Assembly: GCA_938048455.1 (NCBI GenBank)
Contig: CALIUY010000046.1
Location: 1-55,929 of the forward strand
Length of the DNA: 55,929 nt
From: an uncultured Desulfobacterales bacterium
GTDB lineage: Bacteria; Desulfobacterota; Desulfobacteria; Desulfobacterales; SpSt-501
Reading direction: 5' to 3'
The notes beneath the pieces were generated by a model that was not told where the DNA came from, searched no databases, and saw nothing but the letters and a program-made list of their open reading frames with translations. Shown piece by piece: positions 32,913 through 41,004 of the stretch. The position numbers and the translations under genes are program-made. Position 1 is the first letter of the stretch. Each line of letters starts with the position of its first letter.

Positions 32913-34463
32913 TCACCCCCGTTGCGCCTCCTGCCGGGCCTCGAGGAGGAAGGCCCTCGTCGGACCTTCCGCCGGCCGTGCGAGCCGCAGGCGGTGGGTG
33001 ATGCAGCCGGGCAACTCGTCTTCGCGGTGGGAAACGTAGATCAGCGCGGTTCGGCCCGATGCCGCCGCCCGGTCGACCGCGTCGAGAAAGCGGCGGCGGT
33101 GGACGGGATCAAGTCCCTGGCAGGGCTCATCGAGGAGGAGCACCCGGGGCGCTTTGACCATCGCGCGGGCGAGCAGCACCAGGCGCTGCTCGCCGCTCGA
33201 CAGATGCCGCAGGCGCCGTCCGGCGAGGGAAAGCGCCCCGAGTTCCTCAAGGCGGCGACGGGCCGCCGCGCGTTCGGCGGCCGTCGTGTTCCGGTAAAGG
33301 CCGATCGAGTCGAAAAACCCGGAGAGCACGACCTCTTCGGCGGTCGCGGATCGCCTGTACCCCAGGTGCAGCTCGGAGGAAACCCAGCCGATCCGGCGAC
33401 GGTGCTCGCTCAGGCTGCGGCCCGGTCCGAGCCGCCCGCCCAGCAGCTCCACCCGGTTGGCGTAGACCTGGGGATGCTCGCCGGTCAGCAGCCGCAGCAG
33501 CGTCGATTTGCCCGCGCCGTTGGGGCCGAGAACCGCCCAATGCTCACCGGCGCGCACCGTCCAGGAGAGATTCTCGAAAACCGGCTTCCCGCGGTGCGTC
33601 AGGCGTACCCCCTGCAGGGCGATCAGAACTTCCCCGGGCGCGCCGGATTCCGCCGCGGCGACCCGCGGCCGCGCCAGCGGGGAAGGTTCCCGATAGAGCA
33701 CCCGCCACAGCCGCGCGAGGGTTCCCTCCCCCGCCGGCCCCTGGAAGACGACGCGGCCGTCGCGGAGGGCGAGCAGGTGGGTGATCCCCGCGGGGAGATC
33801 CTCCGGCCGGTGGGTCACCCAGACGATCGCCCGCTCCCCGGTCATCCAGGCGTCGAACACGCCGGCGAGCGACGCCCGGGTTTCGGCATCCACCCCTTCG
33901 AAGGGCTCATCCAGGATCAGCAGCCGCGGCGCCGTGGCAAGGGCGAGAGCGATCTGAAGGCGCCGAAGCTCCCCGCTGGAGAGCTCGGCGAGGCGTCGCT
34001 CCCGGAGCCGGGAGATCTCCCGGACCCACGCCGAGGACTCCTCTTCCGGGAGGCCGCGCGCGGCCGGCCGAAGCATCTCCTCCACGCGCGGTCCGGCGTC
34101 CGGAAGGCCGCCGAAGGCGCGGAAGTCGGCGATCGCCTCCGCGCGAGAGAGAAGCGCGCGGCCGCCCTCGAAGGAAACCCGGGCCGCCTGGCCGCGCAGC
34201 CGCCGCGGGTCGGCCGGACGGATGGAACCGGCGATGACGGGAATTTCGCCCGTGAGGGCGCAGACGAGGGTCGTCTTGCCGGCGCCGTTCGGCCCGAGGA
34301 CCGCCCAGCGCTCGCCCGCGCGGATCGTCCAGCTCGTCCGCGGCAGGATCGGCCGGTCGCGCAGCCGCAGGGTCGCCTCGTGAAGGCGGACCAGGACCTC
34401 CGGCGCACCGGCGGAGGGGTCCTTCGGCGGGGTTCGGGCGTCGGGGTCTGCGGAGGGGCGCAT
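32913..34463 (-). CDS. Tandem ABC ATPase, ModF-like
   Basis: Soluble protein of 516 residues with two complete ATP-binding cassettes and no membrane segment. The first has Walker A GPNGAGKTT (about 57-65), signature LSSGELRRLQIALAL and LLILDEPFEGVD. The second has GPNGAGKSTLL, signature LSSGEQRLVLLARAM and LLLDEPCQGLD. The motif spacing, the phrase GWVSSELHLGYRR and the pairing of two cassettes match ModF/PhrA, a protein linked to molybdate genes but of unclear function. It is divergent from the 14-gene operon. The window also holds two moeA genes and a pterin enzyme, so a molybdenum or tungsten theme is plausible but not shown. Confidence 0.88.
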   Translation of the reverse strand: MRPSADPDARTPPKDPSAGAPEVLVRLHEATLRLRDRPILPRTSWTIRAGERWAVLGPNGAGKTTLVCALTGEIPVIAGSIRPADPRRLRGQAARVSFEGGRALLSRAEAIADFRAFGGLPDAGPRVEEMLRPAARGLPEEESSAWVREISRLRERRLAELSSGELRRLQIALALATAPRLLILDEPFEGVDAETRASLAGVFDAWMTGERAIVWVTHRPEDLPAGITHLLALRDGRVVFQGPAGEGTLARLWRVLYREPSPLARPRVAAAESGAPGEVLIALQGVRLTHRGKPVFENLSWTVRAGEHWAVLGPNGAGKSTLLRLLTGEHPQVYANRVELLGGRLGPGRSLSEHRRRIGWVSSELHLGYRRSATAEEVVLSGFFDSIGLYRNTTAAERAAARRRLEELGALSLAGRRLRHLSSGEQRLVLLARAMVKAPRVLLLDEPCQGLDPVHRRRFLDAVDRAAASGRTALIYVSHREDELPGCITHRLRLARPAEGPTRAFLLEARQEAQRG

Positions 34464-34521
34464 GGTCGAGGGCTCTACCGGGAGCGGCCGGCGCTGTCAA
34501 CGGTCCGCCCGCAAAAACCCC

Positions 34522-34550
34522 TTGACAGGGATCGGGCAAGTTTGTATGAC
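34522..34550 (+). promoter_or_regulatory. Promoter of the 14-gene operon
   Basis: TTGACA (34522-34527) is perfect and TATGAC (34545-34550) follows after 17 bases. The GTG of the regulator gene is 42 bases downstream of the -10 box. Confidence 0.75.
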
Positions 34551-34552
34551 AA
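34542..34552 (+). promoter_or_regulatory. FadR-family operator TTGTATGACAA
   Basis: The sequence TTGT-ATG-ACAA matches the consensus TNGTNNNACNA known for FadR-subfamily regulators such as LldR and PdhR-like proteins. It overlaps the whole -10 box, so binding would block RNA polymerase. The adjacent gene encodes a regulator of this subfamily, which suggests autorepression relieved by a pathway metabolite. Confidence 0.65.
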
Positions 34553-34591
34553 TCTTACCATCTAATCTTCAAACCATCTGGAGGCCCCGGG

Positions 34592-35347
34592 GTGGCGCGG
34601 GTCGTCAAAAAGAAGGTTTCCGACTCGGTGCTCGAAGAGCTCCTCCGCATGTTCGAGGCGGGCGAGCTCCAGGAAGGCGACAAGCTGCCCAACCAGAACG
34701 TGCTCGCCGCCCAGCTCGGCGTCTCCCGCGCCTCCCTGCGCGAATCCCTGCACACCCTCGCCATCGCCGGAATCCTCGAGCAGCGCCCCGGCTTCGGCAC
34801 CGTGGTCCGCGGCCCGTTGCCGCAGAACCTCTCCGAGTTCTTCAACCTGCCGCTCATCTCGGACCCCAAGGAAACCATCGAGCTCGTCCAGGCCCGCCGC
34901 TACATCGAGGTCGCCAACGTGGAGCTCGCCGTCGAGCACGCCACCGAAGCGCAGCTCGCCGAAATGGGCCGCCTCTACCGCGAGATGGCGGCCGCCGCGC
35001 GCCGCGGCGACCAGCAGACCTACGTGCGGCGGGACGCCGAGTTCCACCGCCTGCTCGCCCGGGCCACCGGCAACCGCTTCATGGAGCATCTCTTTCTCAC
35101 CCTGCGCCGGATCATGGAACAATTCATCCACGAATCCTTCCGCGCGCTGCCCCGCATGCTCGACCGCTCCCTCGAGGACCATCGCCGCATCTACGAGACG
35201 CTTCGCCGTCGCGACCGCCGCCGGGCGGTGGCGGCGATGACCGCCCACATGGATCACATCCGCACGGCCATGAAGAACCTCTACGAAATCACCCGTCCCG
35301 AGCAAGCCGCTTCCGCCGCGCCCGCGCGGCGGACGGCGATCGGCTGA
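34592..35347 (+). CDS. FadR-subfamily GntR transcriptional regulator
   Basis: Regulator of 251 residues that heads the long operon. The N-terminal winged helix-turn-helix lies at about 8-70 (LQEGDKLPNQNVLAAQLGVSRASLRESLHTLAIAGILEQRPGFGTVV). The FCD ligand domain lies at about 80-225, with metal or ligand residues of the family in the Asp-x3-His pair (RRDAEFHRLLARATGN), then FRALPRMLDRSLEDHRRIYE and MTAHMDHIRTAM. FCD domains bind small carboxylates, often through a metal held by one Asp and three His, all present here. The start is GTG with CTGGAGG eight bases upstream. The downstream ferredoxin-domain gene starts 14 bases after the stop. The inducer is probably the acid imported by the Liv-type transporter of the same operon. 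Confidence 0.94.
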   Translation: MARVVKKKVSDSVLEELLRMFEAGELQEGDKLPNQNVLAAQLGVSRASLRESLHTLAIAGILEQRPGFGTVVRGPLPQNLSEFFNLPLISDPKETIELVQARRYIEVANVELAVEHATEAQLAEMGRLYREMAAAARRGDQQTYVRRDAEFHRLLARATGNRFMEHLFLTLRRIMEQFIHESFRALPRMLDRSLEDHRRIYETLRRRDRRRAVAAMTAHMDHIRTAMKNLYEITRPEQAASAAPARRTAIG

Positions 35348-35361
35348 CCCCGGAGGTCTCG

Positions 35362-36102
35362 ATGCTGATCGACCCGGAACGCTGCCGTTGCTGCGGCGAC
35401 TGCCTCGCCCTCTGCCCCATGAACGCCATCCGCTTATTTGCCCCGGACCGGGCCGCCGGCCGCCCCGCCCACGCCGCCATCGACCGCGACGAATGCGTCG
35501 AATGCGGGGTCTGTTTCCGTTCGGCCGTCTGCCCGCAGCAGGCCATCCGCGAGGAAGACCTCCCCTGGCCGCGGATCCTGCGCAAGGCGTTCTCGGATCC
35601 GGTCTTCACCCATCCCGGAACCGACATCCCCGGGCGGGGCACCGAGGAGATGAAGACCAACGACGTGACCGGCCGTTTCCGCCCCGGGTTCATCGGGCTC
35701 GGCCTCGAATTCGGACGTCCCGGCATCGGAACCCGGTTGCGCGAAACCGAGGCCGCCATCCGCCGCCTGCTTCCCCTGGGGGTCGTCCTTGAGCCGAACA
35801 ACCCGCTCACCCAGCTGATCGCCGACCCGGCGACCGGAGCGCTCCGTCCCGAGGTCCGCGACGAAAAGGTTCTTTCGGCCATCGTCGAGGCCCTCGTTCC
35901 CGAGGAGGCCTTCGACCGCATTCTCGCGGAGGTGCGTGCGATCGCCGCCGAAGCCGACACCGTGATCAGCGTGGGCGTGATCGGCAAGGTCGCCGCCGAC
36001 GGCCGGGTTCCGGCAGCCGAGGCCATGCGGCGCGCCGGTCTCCCCCCCTCCGCCAACGGCAAGGTGAACGTCGGCCTCGGGCGGCCGCTTTATCCCTTCT
36101 GA
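35362..36102 (+). CDS. Two-cluster ferredoxin domain fused to an unknown C-terminal domain
   Basis: A 246-residue protein. Residues 1-75 bind two [4Fe-4S] clusters: CRCCGDCLALCP (first set, 8-19) and CVECGVCFRSAVCP (second set, about 47-60). The remaining 170 residues form a domain I do not recognise, with TNDVTGRFRPGFIGLGLEFGRPG, LPLGVVLEPNNPLTQLIAD and VISVGVIGKVAADGR as striking conserved-looking blocks and a C-terminal GKVNVGLGRPLYPF. The ribosome-binding site is GGAGG. It sits between the regulator and another unknown gene, with gaps of 14 and 16 bases, so the three are tightly linked. It could carry electrons to the AOR encoded further on, but the large second domain suggests more than simple electron transfer. 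Confidence 0.8.
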   Translation: MLIDPERCRCCGDCLALCPMNAIRLFAPDRAAGRPAHAAIDRDECVECGVCFRSAVCPQQAIREEDLPWPRILRKAFSDPVFTHPGTDIPGRGTEEMKTNDVTGRFRPGFIGLGLEFGRPGIGTRLRETEAAIRRLLPLGVVLEPNNPLTQLIADPATGALRPEVRDEKVLSAIVEALVPEEAFDRILAEVRAIAAEADTVISVGVIGKVAADGRVPAAEAMRRAGLPPSANGKVNVGLGRPLYPF

Positions 36103-36118
36103 GCCTCGAGGAGGACCC

Positions 36119-36751
36119 ATGTCCCACACGCTCCACCGCTGCGGCGTCCCCGAAGAGCTGAAAAAAGACTTCGTGGTCTTCAGCATGTCCGCCAAGACCG
36201 TGAACGCCCCCGGCTCCGGCGAGAAGATGAAGCGCTTCTTCGAAATCCTGAGCCGCTTTCCTTCGACGAACTTCGGCGACGTCAAGACCGGCAGCCGCTA
36301 CAACGCCGACTGGCAGACGATCCACGACCGGTTCCGCGACCAGTCGGTCGCCCACTACGTCTTCACCGACCGCGGCACCGTCGCGCAGGCCCTGCGCGAG
36401 CTCAAGCAGGCCGATCTCGGACTCTCGGTCATCGTGAGCGGGCTCTTCGGGGAGATCGAGGCGATCTGCCGCGAGGTCGGGCTGCCCGTCCACACCGTGC
36501 AATATTCCGGCGGGGTCCTCGGCCGCACCGAGCGGCTGCCGCCGGGGCCGGTGCTGGCGATCACGACGATGTGCGGCCACGGACTCGTCTCGGCCCGGCT
36601 GGTCGAGAAGCTCGCGCGCCAGGTGAAACGCGGCAAGAAAGAGGCCTCCGCGGCGGCGGCCGAACTCGCCCGCCCTTGCATGTGCGGCGTCTTCAACGTG
36701 GAGCGCGCCGAGCGGCTGCTGCGGGAGATCGCCGAACGCCAGGAGGGCTGA
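36119..36751 (+). CDS. Protein of unknown function (210 residues)
   Basis: No family recognised. The protein is soluble, without signal peptide or membrane segment. An N-terminal mixed alpha/beta region (FVVFSMSAKTVNAPGSGEKM, RYNADWQTIHDRF) is followed by a Rossmann-like alternation (GLSVIVSGLFGEIEAICREVGLPVHTVQYSGG). The second half contains cysteines in TTMCGHGLVSARL and PCMCGVFN, which could bind a metal or cluster. The block ITTMCGHGLVS recalls catalytic or cofactor loops. It follows the ferredoxin-domain gene by 16 bases, and the pair probably forms a functional unit. A hairpin downstream separates it from the aldehyde dehydrogenase gene by 59 bases. Confidence 0.75.
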   Translation: MSHTLHRCGVPEELKKDFVVFSMSAKTVNAPGSGEKMKRFFEILSRFPSTNFGDVKTGSRYNADWQTIHDRFRDQSVAHYVFTDRGTVAQALRELKQADLGLSVIVSGLFGEIEAICREVGLPVHTVQYSGGVLGRTERLPPGPVLAITTMCGHGLVSARLVEKLARQVKRGKKEASAAAAELARPCMCGVFNVERAERLLREIAERQEG

Positions 36752-36753
36752 GC

Positions 36754-36772
36754 CGGCTCCGGAGCGGAGCCG
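36754..36772 (+). other. Intra-operon hairpin CGGCTCC/GGAGCCG
   Basis: Seven-base perfect stem with a five-base loop in the 59-base gap before the aldehyde dehydrogenase gene. It is not followed by a T run, so it is more likely an mRNA processing or stability element than a terminator. A weaker six-base hairpin (CCCGTT/AACGGG, 43557-43574) precedes the AOR gene in the same operon. Confidence 0.35.
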
Positions 36773-36810
36773 AAACCATTCGCGTTCAGCAACGAAGGAG
36801 AGCCGAAATC

Positions 36811-38301
36811 ATGGAATCCAGAATCCCACGCGTGGAAGGATGGCAGAAAGGGGTCGGGCGCGTCCCGATGATGATCGACGGCGAGTGGGTGGAGGCCGGG
36901 GGGCGCTGGATCCCGGTCGAAAACCCCGCCCACAAGGGCACGCTCGCCGGGGAAGTGCCCCGCGGGGGGGCCGCGGAGGTGGACCGCGCGGTTCAGGCCG
37001 CGAAAGCCGCTTTCCCCGCCTGGAAGAGGACCCCGGCGCGGGAACGGGGCAAGGCGTTTCTGAAACTCGCCGACGCCCTGGAGGCCGAGCGCGAGGAGTT
37101 CGCGCGGCTCTACTCGCTCGAAACCGGAAACGCGATCGCCACCCAATCCCGCGGGGAGACGATGCTCACGGCCGATCTCCTCCGCTATTTCGGCGGCGTC
37201 GCCAGCGAGATCAAAGGGGAGGTCATCCCCCTGGGCGAGCAGCTCTTCAGCTACAGCCGCCGGGAGCCGCTTGGGGTGGTGGGCGGGATCGTGCCTTGGA
37301 ACGCTCCGCTCGCCCTGGCGGCCCTCAAGATTTGCATGGCGCTCGTCGCCGGGAACACCCTGGTGTTGAAGCCTTCCGTGGAAGCCCCGCTGGCGGTGAC
37401 CCGGCTGGTGGAACTCGCCCACCGGTTCCTGCCCAAGGGGGTGCTGAACGTCGTCACCGGAACCGGCGCCGAGGCGGGCGAAGCCCTGCTCCGGCACCCC
37501 GGCCTCGCCAAGCTTTCCTTCACCGGCTCGACCGAGGTCGGCCGCACGGTGATGAAGGCCGCCGCCGAGCGCATCATCCCCGTCTCGCTCGAACTGGGCG
37601 GCAAAAGCCCTCAGATCGTCTTCCCCGACGCCGACGACGAGGCGACGGCGGCCCAGGTTATCAACGGCATGCGCTTCGTCCGCCAGGGCCAATCCTGCAC
37701 GGCGGGCTCGCGGCTTCTGCTGCACGCCTCGATCTTCGATTCCTTCCTCGAGAAGCTCACCGCCCGGCTGCGGGCTTTCAAAATCGGCGAGCCGCTCGAT
37801 GAGGCGACCCAGATGGGCGCGATCGTCAACGAACGCCAATACCTCACGGTGCTCGACTACATCCGCGAGGCGCTCGCCCAGCCGGGCGCCCGGGCCCTCT
37901 GCGGCGGCCTTCCCCCGCCGAAGGCGCCCTTCACCGAAGGCTACTTCGTCGAGCCGACCGTCTTCGTCGGGGTGCGCCCCGAATGGCGCATCTGCCGCGA
38001 GGAGGTCTTCGGACCGGTCCTCGTCGCCCTTCCCTGGAACGAGGAGGCCGAGGCGATCCGCATGGCCAACGACACCCACTACGGGCTGGCCGCCTTCCTC
38101 TACACCCGCGACGTCACCCGGGCCTTGCGTACCGCCCACGAAATCGAGGCCGGCTTCGTCCAGGTGAACCAGGGCGGCGGCATCGTCCCCGGCCAGTCCT
38201 ACGGGGGCTTCAAAGCGAGCGGCATCGGCCGCGAGTGGTCGCTCGAAGGCATGCTCGAAGCGTTCACCCAGCGCAAGAGCGTCACCCTCAACCTGGCCTG
38301 A
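36811..38301 (+). CDS. NAD(P)-dependent aldehyde dehydrogenase
   Basis: Oxidises an aldehyde to the acid, 496 residues, the normal length of the family. The coenzyme-binding part has PWNAPLALAALKICMALVAGNTLVLKPS (about 168-195) and FTGSTEVGRTVM. The catalytic Glu is in LELGGKSP (about 264) and the catalytic Cys in RQGQSCTAGSRLL (about 298). The C-terminal conserved block is CREEVFGPVLVALPW and GYGGFKASGIGREWS-like (SYGGFKASGIGREW). Sequence style resembles betaine, vanillin and hydroxyaldehyde dehydrogenases; the substrate is not fixed by the sequence. The ATG has AAGGAG ten bases upstream. It shares the operon with an AOR, which acts on the same class of substrate with ferredoxin, so the two could run in opposite directions or on different aldehydes. 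Confidence 0.93.
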   Translation: MESRIPRVEGWQKGVGRVPMMIDGEWVEAGGRWIPVENPAHKGTLAGEVPRGGAAEVDRAVQAAKAAFPAWKRTPARERGKAFLKLADALEAEREEFARLYSLETGNAIATQSRGETMLTADLLRYFGGVASEIKGEVIPLGEQLFSYSRREPLGVVGGIVPWNAPLALAALKICMALVAGNTLVLKPSVEAPLAVTRLVELAHRFLPKGVLNVVTGTGAEAGEALLRHPGLAKLSFTGSTEVGRTVMKAAAERIIPVSLELGGKSPQIVFPDADDEATAAQVINGMRFVRQGQSCTAGSRLLLHASIFDSFLEKLTARLRAFKIGEPLDEATQMGAIVNERQYLTVLDYIREALAQPGARALCGGLPPPKAPFTEGYFVEPTVFVGVRPEWRICREEVFGPVLVALPWNEEAEAIRMANDTHYGLAAFLYTRDVTRALRTAHEIEAGFVQVNQGGGIVPGQSYGGFKASGIGREWSLEGMLEAFTQRKSVTLNLA

Positions 38302-38329
38302 GTCCCCCTCGGCGAGAAAGGAGTCCTCC

Positions 38330-38842
38330 ATGAGCCACGCCGACCCTGCAGCGGATCCGCGGTTCGTCGAAACCGTGGACCTCTCCGAAGTGATTCTCAC
38401 CCGCTTCCACCCCGGCGACGACCTGTTCCCCACGCTCGTCCAAACCGTGCGCCAGCGGGGCTGGGAGCGGGCCGTGATCCTCTCGGGCATCGGCAGCCTG
38501 GAGGACGTGGTGTTCGTCGCCCCGAAGCCCGCCTTCCGCATCCCCGTCCAGCCGGCCGAAAACCTCAACCGGATCGCGATGAAGGGGCCCTTCGAGCTGA
38601 TGAGCATCGAGGGCAACATCGTGCCGCTGGTGGGCGAGTTCGGCAATCTCCGACACGGCGACCCGGTGCTGCATGTCCACTGCCTGCTTTCGCACGGAAA
38701 CGGCGAGCTGACCGGAGGCCACATGGTATCGGCCAAGGTCTTTACGACGACCGAGATCTTCATCGCTCACGTCCGCAACTCGCGGGTGAAGAAAACGAAG
38801 AGCGCCGTCACCGGCCTGCTCGAATTCCGAAACGACCTGTGA
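38330..38842 (+). CDS. PPC/DUF296 domain protein
   Basis: A 170-residue protein consisting mainly of one PPC (PCC, DUF296) domain, about 20-150. Features are the early ILTRFHPGDDLFPTLVQTV, the Gly-Ser pair in AVILSGIGSLEDVVF, FELMSIEGNIVPL, and the metal-type histidine motif VLHVHCLLSHGNGELTGGHM near 118-138. Bacterial stand-alone members form trimers, and their function is largely unknown; in plants the domain occurs in AT-hook DNA-binding proteins. No AT-hook is present here. The gene follows the aldehyde dehydrogenase by 28 bases and precedes the transporter. A metabolic or metal-dependent role in the pathway seems more likely than DNA binding; this is inference. Confidence 0.88.
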   Translation: MSHADPAADPRFVETVDLSEVILTRFHPGDDLFPTLVQTVRQRGWERAVILSGIGSLEDVVFVAPKPAFRIPVQPAENLNRIAMKGPFELMSIEGNIVPLVGEFGNLRHGDPVLHVHCLLSHGNGELTGGHMVSAKVFTTTEIFIAHVRNSRVKKTKSAVTGLLEFRNDL

Positions 38843-38891
38843 GGGAGACGCTCGGAAGCCGCAACCCCTCAACCGCAACCGGGAGGATGTC

Positions 38892-40157
38892 ATGAACAGG
38901 ATTTCCAGGAAACGGGCATGGAGGATTCCGGCCTTCTGTCTGCTCGCGGCCCTGCTGGGTCCGGGAGCGTCCGCGGCCGAGACGGCCAAGATCGGGGTGA
39001 TGTTTTCCACCACCGGCGCCGGCGCGGTCATCGGCATCGGGCAGATGCAGGGGGCCACGCTGGCCATCGCCGAGGTGAACCAGGCCGGCGGAGTCAACCT
39101 CGGCGGGAAAAAGATGAAGCTCGAGGGCGTCTTCCGCGACGACGAGACCAATCCGCAGGTCGCCGTCGGGCGCTTCAAGGAAATCGTCAAGGACCAGGGG
39201 GCCACGGCCGTGGTGGGCGGCACCTTCGGCAACATCTCCATGGCCTTGAACGAGGAGGCGAAAAAGGCGAACGCCTTCTTCATGGCCACCAACGGCGTCC
39301 CCGAAGGCTTTTTCCGGAAGGGCACGCGCGGGCCCGCCTCCTTCTGCATCGTCGCCGCGGCGGAATGGGCCGGCCGCGGGGCGGCGGCCTACATGGCCGA
39401 CCAGATGAAGGCCAAGCGCATCGCCTGCTTCATGCCCGATTACGCGATCGGCAAGGGGACGATGAAGGGTTTCGAGGAGGTCATCCGCGACCGTCCGGGC
39501 GTGCAGTACACGACCGTCTGGCACCCCGTCCAGAGCCCGGACATGACGAGCTACCTGATCAAGGCGCTCGAATTCAACCCCGAGGTCCTTTTCATCGGCT
39601 CCTGGGGGGGGGATGCCGTAAACGCCCTCAAACAGGCCCTGGAGACGGGAGCCGCCCGCAAAGCGCCGCTGTTCCACTTCTGGCTGATGAACGCCTTCGC
39701 GACCGGCATCCCGGCGAACGCCATGCAGGGGGTGAAGGGCCAGATGTTCTGGTACCATGACATGCGCGGGTTCCGGGACGCCGAGGTCGTCGCCGCCAGC
39801 GAGGCCTTCGTCAGCCGCTGGATGAACGCGCAGAAGGAGCCGCCGGATCCCTACGCCATGAGCACCTATTACGGGGTCAAGGAAACCGTGCGCGCCATGG
39901 AGCTCGCCCAGTCGACCGACCCCAAGAAGATGGCCGCCGCCTTGCTCGCCCATCCCGAGTGGAAGGGCGCCAAGGGCCCGGCGAAATGGCGCGAGGACGG
40001 AGCCTGCATCTACCGCTACTCCACCTGGATCGTGGAGGGCAAGGGCGAGGCCGAACGCAAGGAAACGCGGTACCCCGCGAAATTCGACTACGCCCGGGTC
40101 GTCGACGTCTACGCCGGCGACGCCTTCGTGCCCTCGTTGAAGGACCTCGGGTATTGA
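38892..40157 (+). CDS. Liv-type ABC transporter substrate-binding protein
   Basis: Periplasmic receptor of 421 residues. A signal peptide spans about residues 1-28 (RAWRIPAFCLLAALLGPGASAAE). The type I binding fold is evident: KIGVMFSTTGAGAVIGIGQMQGATLAIAEVN, RDDETNPQVAVGRFKEIVKDQGATAVVGGTFG, then VILE-type strands (KRIACFMPDYAIGKGTMKGFEEVI, EVLFIGSWGGDAVNALKQA). The size and motifs fit the leucine/branched-chain amino acid receptor family, which in anaerobes also binds aromatic and short-chain carboxylates. GGAGG lies eight bases before the ATG. The genes for two ATPases and two permeases follow in the same operon, so the importer is complete. The ligand cannot be named from sequence. Confidence 0.94.
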   Translation: MNRISRKRAWRIPAFCLLAALLGPGASAAETAKIGVMFSTTGAGAVIGIGQMQGATLAIAEVNQAGGVNLGGKKMKLEGVFRDDETNPQVAVGRFKEIVKDQGATAVVGGTFGNISMALNEEAKKANAFFMATNGVPEGFFRKGTRGPASFCIVAAAEWAGRGAAAYMADQMKAKRIACFMPDYAIGKGTMKGFEEVIRDRPGVQYTTVWHPVQSPDMTSYLIKALEFNPEVLFIGSWGGDAVNALKQALETGAARKAPLFHFWLMNAFATGIPANAMQGVKGQMFWYHDMRGFRDAEVVAASEAFVSRWMNAQKEPPDPYAMSTYYGVKETVRAMELAQSTDPKKMAAALLAHPEWKGAKGPAKWREDGACIYRYSTWIVEGKGEAERKETRYPAKFDYARVVDVYAGDAFVPSLKDLGY

Positions 40158-40239
40158 CCGACTCCCGCCGCGGGGCCGCAAGCCCGCCACCGGCTTGCCG
40201 GGCCCCGCGGCGCACCCTGCTTCGGCCGGAGTGCGCCGC

Positions 40240-41004
40240 ATGGCTGACCTGATCACCACCTCGGCGCTGACCAAGCGCTTCCACGGCCTGACCGCCGTCC
40301 AGGCGGTCGATTTCCACGTCCGCGAAGGAGAGACCACCGGGGTCATCGGCCCGAACGGTTCCGGCAAGACCACCCTGTTCCATCTGCTCTCCGGTTTTTT
40401 CCCGCCGACCGCGGGGGAAATCCGCTTTTGCGGCGAGCCGATCACGGCGCTTCCGCCGCACCGGCGCGTCGCCCTCGGCATCGCCCGGACGTTTCAGCTC
40501 GTCTCCGTGTTCTCCTCCCTCACCGTCTGGGAAAACGCGGTCCTCGCCGTCCTGCGGATCCAGCCGGAGGGCGCCGCACCGGCGCGCTTTTTTCTCCGCT
40601 CCTGTCGTCACCCGGCGGTCCTGGAGCGTTGCGCCGAGGCGCTCGAACGCGTCGGCCTCACGGCTCAGGCTTCGCTTCCCGTCGCCGAGCTCTCCTACGG
40701 CGACAAGCGCATGCTCGAGATCGGCATCACGCTCGCGCTGCGTCCCCGGCTGCTGCTCCTCGACGAGCCGTTGGCCGGCCTGAGCGACCACGAAATCGCC
40801 CGCGTCGTGAAGCTGATCGGGGAGATCCGCCGCCAGTTCACCGTGGTGATCATCGAGCACAAGATCTCGAAAATCCTCGAACTCGTCGAACGGTTGAGCG
40901 TCATGAACGAAGGCCGCCTGATCTGCGAGGGCAGCCCTGCCGAGGTCCTCTCCGATCCCCGGGTTCGGGAGTGCTACTGGGGAAAGGAGGCCCCGGCGTG
41001 TTAG
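40240..41004 (+). CDS. livG: Liv-type ABC transporter ATP-binding protein (LivG)
   Basis: One of two ATPases energising the importer, 254 residues. It has Walker A GPNGSGKTT (about 38-46), Q-loop in IARTFQLVSVF (the FQL form typical of LivG), signature LSYGDKRMLEIGITLAL, Walker B LLLLDEPLAG and H-loop in IIEHKIS. The signature deviates from LSGGQ as is normal for LivG. The ATG at 40240 is used; a GTG nine bases upstream lies closer to a CCGGAG site and is an alternative. The stop lies inside the start region of the second ATPase gene. The gap to the receptor gene is 82 bases. Confidence 0.93.
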   Translation: MADLITTSALTKRFHGLTAVQAVDFHVREGETTGVIGPNGSGKTTLFHLLSGFFPPTAGEIRFCGEPITALPPHRRVALGIARTFQLVSVFSSLTVWENAVLAVLRIQPEGAAPARFFLRSCRHPAVLERCAEALERVGLTAQASLPVAELSYGDKRMLEIGITLALRPRLLLLDEPLAGLSDHEIARVVKLIGEIRRQFTVVIIEHKISKILELVERLSVMNEGRLICEGSPAEVLSDPRVRECYWGKEAPAC

